Assembly: GCF_051020765.1 (NCBI RefSeq)
Contig: NW_027469116.1
Span: 124,001 to 188,000 of the forward strand
DNA length: 64,000 nucleotides
Source: Lasioglossum baleicum
Taxonomy: Eukaryota; Arthropoda; Insecta; Hymenoptera; Halictidae
Direction of reading: 5' to 3'
Shown: positions 63,501-64,000 of the stretch, piece by piece
Numbering within the stretch: the first letter of the stretch is position 1
How the letters are laid out: every line of letters begins with the position of its first letter
The notes under the pieces: model-generated
Seen by the model: the letters and a program-made list of their open reading frames with translations, nothing else
Told to the model about the DNA's origin: nothing
The model's database searches: none
Program-made: the position numbers and the translations under genes

Positions 63501-64000
63501 GACCACTGCCGGTGGTGGTCGGTAACTTATCCTCCGCCGAGGTCGACGCGCGTTACCGATGCACAGGTAAAAAATTTTTCGCGAATTTTTCGCGCGGTAA
63601 ACCTTCGTCTCCGCGTCCTCCGTCCGACGAGCCTACTCTCGCCCGCGCCCGTCGACCCGTTCTCGAGCTATACGGCGACAAAGAAATCGCAAAATTTCAC
63701 TAATTTGACGTCACCGAAAAAGTTACGGCCAACTGGGAATTAAAGGTACATCGCGTTCCCGAATTTTCCGAGAGCATATCGGGCCATCGGCCCCGCTCGG
63801 CTCGGCTCGGCTCGGCTCGAGGTCGAGGTCGTCGAAAGCGACGATGGTGGCGGTGAGGCGCGCGATTGGTCTGTCATCGCCAACCACCCCACCACCCTCC
63901 CGTCCCTTTAAAATTAATGGAAAAGGTAAACCTAAACGTAGAGTCGGATTCGTAACCTCGAAGTTACAAGTCGATTCGCTCAACTATCAAGGGAGAGTAA
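45505..64000. repeat. Higher-order repeat block IV: mixed 4792-, 7534- and 23.97-kb spaced copies
   Basis: Anchors 45504/50296, 46188/50980 and 46867/51658 are about 4792 bp apart (7-mer). 47555/55089 and 48241/55774 are about 7534 bp apart (11-mer). From about 55.98 to 62.69 kb the monomer order and class-specific bases repeat 32.01-38.72 kb at an offset of 23964-23970 bp, and 62621-63983 repeats 45504-46867 at 17116-17117 bp. The block is therefore a mosaic of previously amplified segments. Confidence 0.8.

Larger units (their letters stand above)
17901..64000. repeat. Satellite array, distal segment, about 68 monomers, continues past window end
   Basis: Anchor TCGATTCGCTCAA ends at 18340, 19029, 19717, 20406, 21094, 21783, 22471, 23160, 23838, 24523, 25208, 25828, 26513, 27133, 27818, 28503, 29123, 29813, 30498, 31183, 31803, 32493, 33178, 33863, 34548, 35236, 35924, 36612, 37297, 37972, 38657, 39345, 40033, 40721, 41396, 42081, 42769, 43457, 44144, 44819, 45504, 46188, 46867, 47555, 48241, 48929, 49616, 50296, 50980, 51658, 52342, 53030, 53715, 54400, 55089, 55774, 56463, 57147, 57832, 58517, 59205, 59888, 60576, 61261, 61936, 62621, 63305 and 63983. 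All units share one orientation. No foreign insertion is seen. Spacings of 620 bp mark a deletion class; the others are about 675-690 bp. Confidence 0.96.

Noticed and set aside
2531..64000. rDNA intergenic spacer sub-repeats
   Set aside because: No 18S, 5.8S, 28S or 5S sequence is present at either edge or between arrays. The spacer idea cannot be excluded beyond the window but has no support inside it.
2531..64000. CRISPR array
   Set aside because: Repeats are about 688 bp and contiguous, with no short repeats separated by unique spacers, and the context is eukaryotic.

Overview
This window is non-coding eukaryotic DNA. It is a long satellite array with a roughly 688-bp monomer, and transposable elements have invaded it. 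I find no intact protein-coding gene, no rRNA or tRNA gene, and no bacterial-type operon. The only recognisable protein homology is a frameshifted Helitron-type (PIF1 family) helicase remnant at 13957-14513. That remnant, the AT-rich intervening DNA and the nested inverted-repeat elements suggest an animal, most likely an arthropod. The array is very rich in CpG, which would fit an insect such as a hymenopteran, but this last step is inference and I cannot name the species.

Layout: (1) 1-2530 is the right end of a transposon copy (copy 1) cut by the window edge. It ends in a 32-bp terminal repeat at 2499-2530. (2) 2531-10841 is about 12 head-to-tail satellite monomers. (3) 10842-17900 is a complete second copy of the same transposon (copy 2, 7059 bp). 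It has 32-bp terminal inverted repeats (31/32 identical, starting CACCGACGAG) and a perfect 7-bp target-site duplication ACAATAT (10835-10841 and 17901-17907). The satellite resumes in phase on its far side, so the element landed inside a pre-existing array. Inside it lie a pair of roughly 245-bp inverted arms (12846-13095 and 15086-15326), the dead helicase fragment, a GAGCGAGC-type repeat, a (TG)n tract and a piggyBac-like hairpin MITE. (4) 17901-64000 is about 68 more monomers running off the window edge.

The second array is organised as higher-order repeats at several scales: a 1377-bp dimer (17.9-23.4 kb), 2680/3295-bp tetramer/pentamer units (23.4-34 kb), 3424/4109-bp pentamer/hexamer units (34-45.5 kb), and 4792- and 7534-bp spaced copies plus a roughly 6.7-kb segment repeated at about 23.97 kb distance (45.5-64 kb). 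This is the organisation expected of a rapidly homogenising pericentromeric or centromeric-type satellite; the location is inference.

Each monomer contains more ordered sequence than a simple satellite needs. It holds a perfect TGACGTCA palindrome, an ATTGG/CACCC/TTTAAAATTAA promoter-like run, an 11-bp-stem hairpin, a (CTCGG)n tract, and a polypyrimidine-AG / GTAAGT pair that would bracket a 93-nt potential exon. These per-monomer signals and the unclassified 7-bp-TSD transposon are the parts most worth following up. The many overlapping open frames in the monomers are judged to be chance ORFs of a GC-rich repeat.
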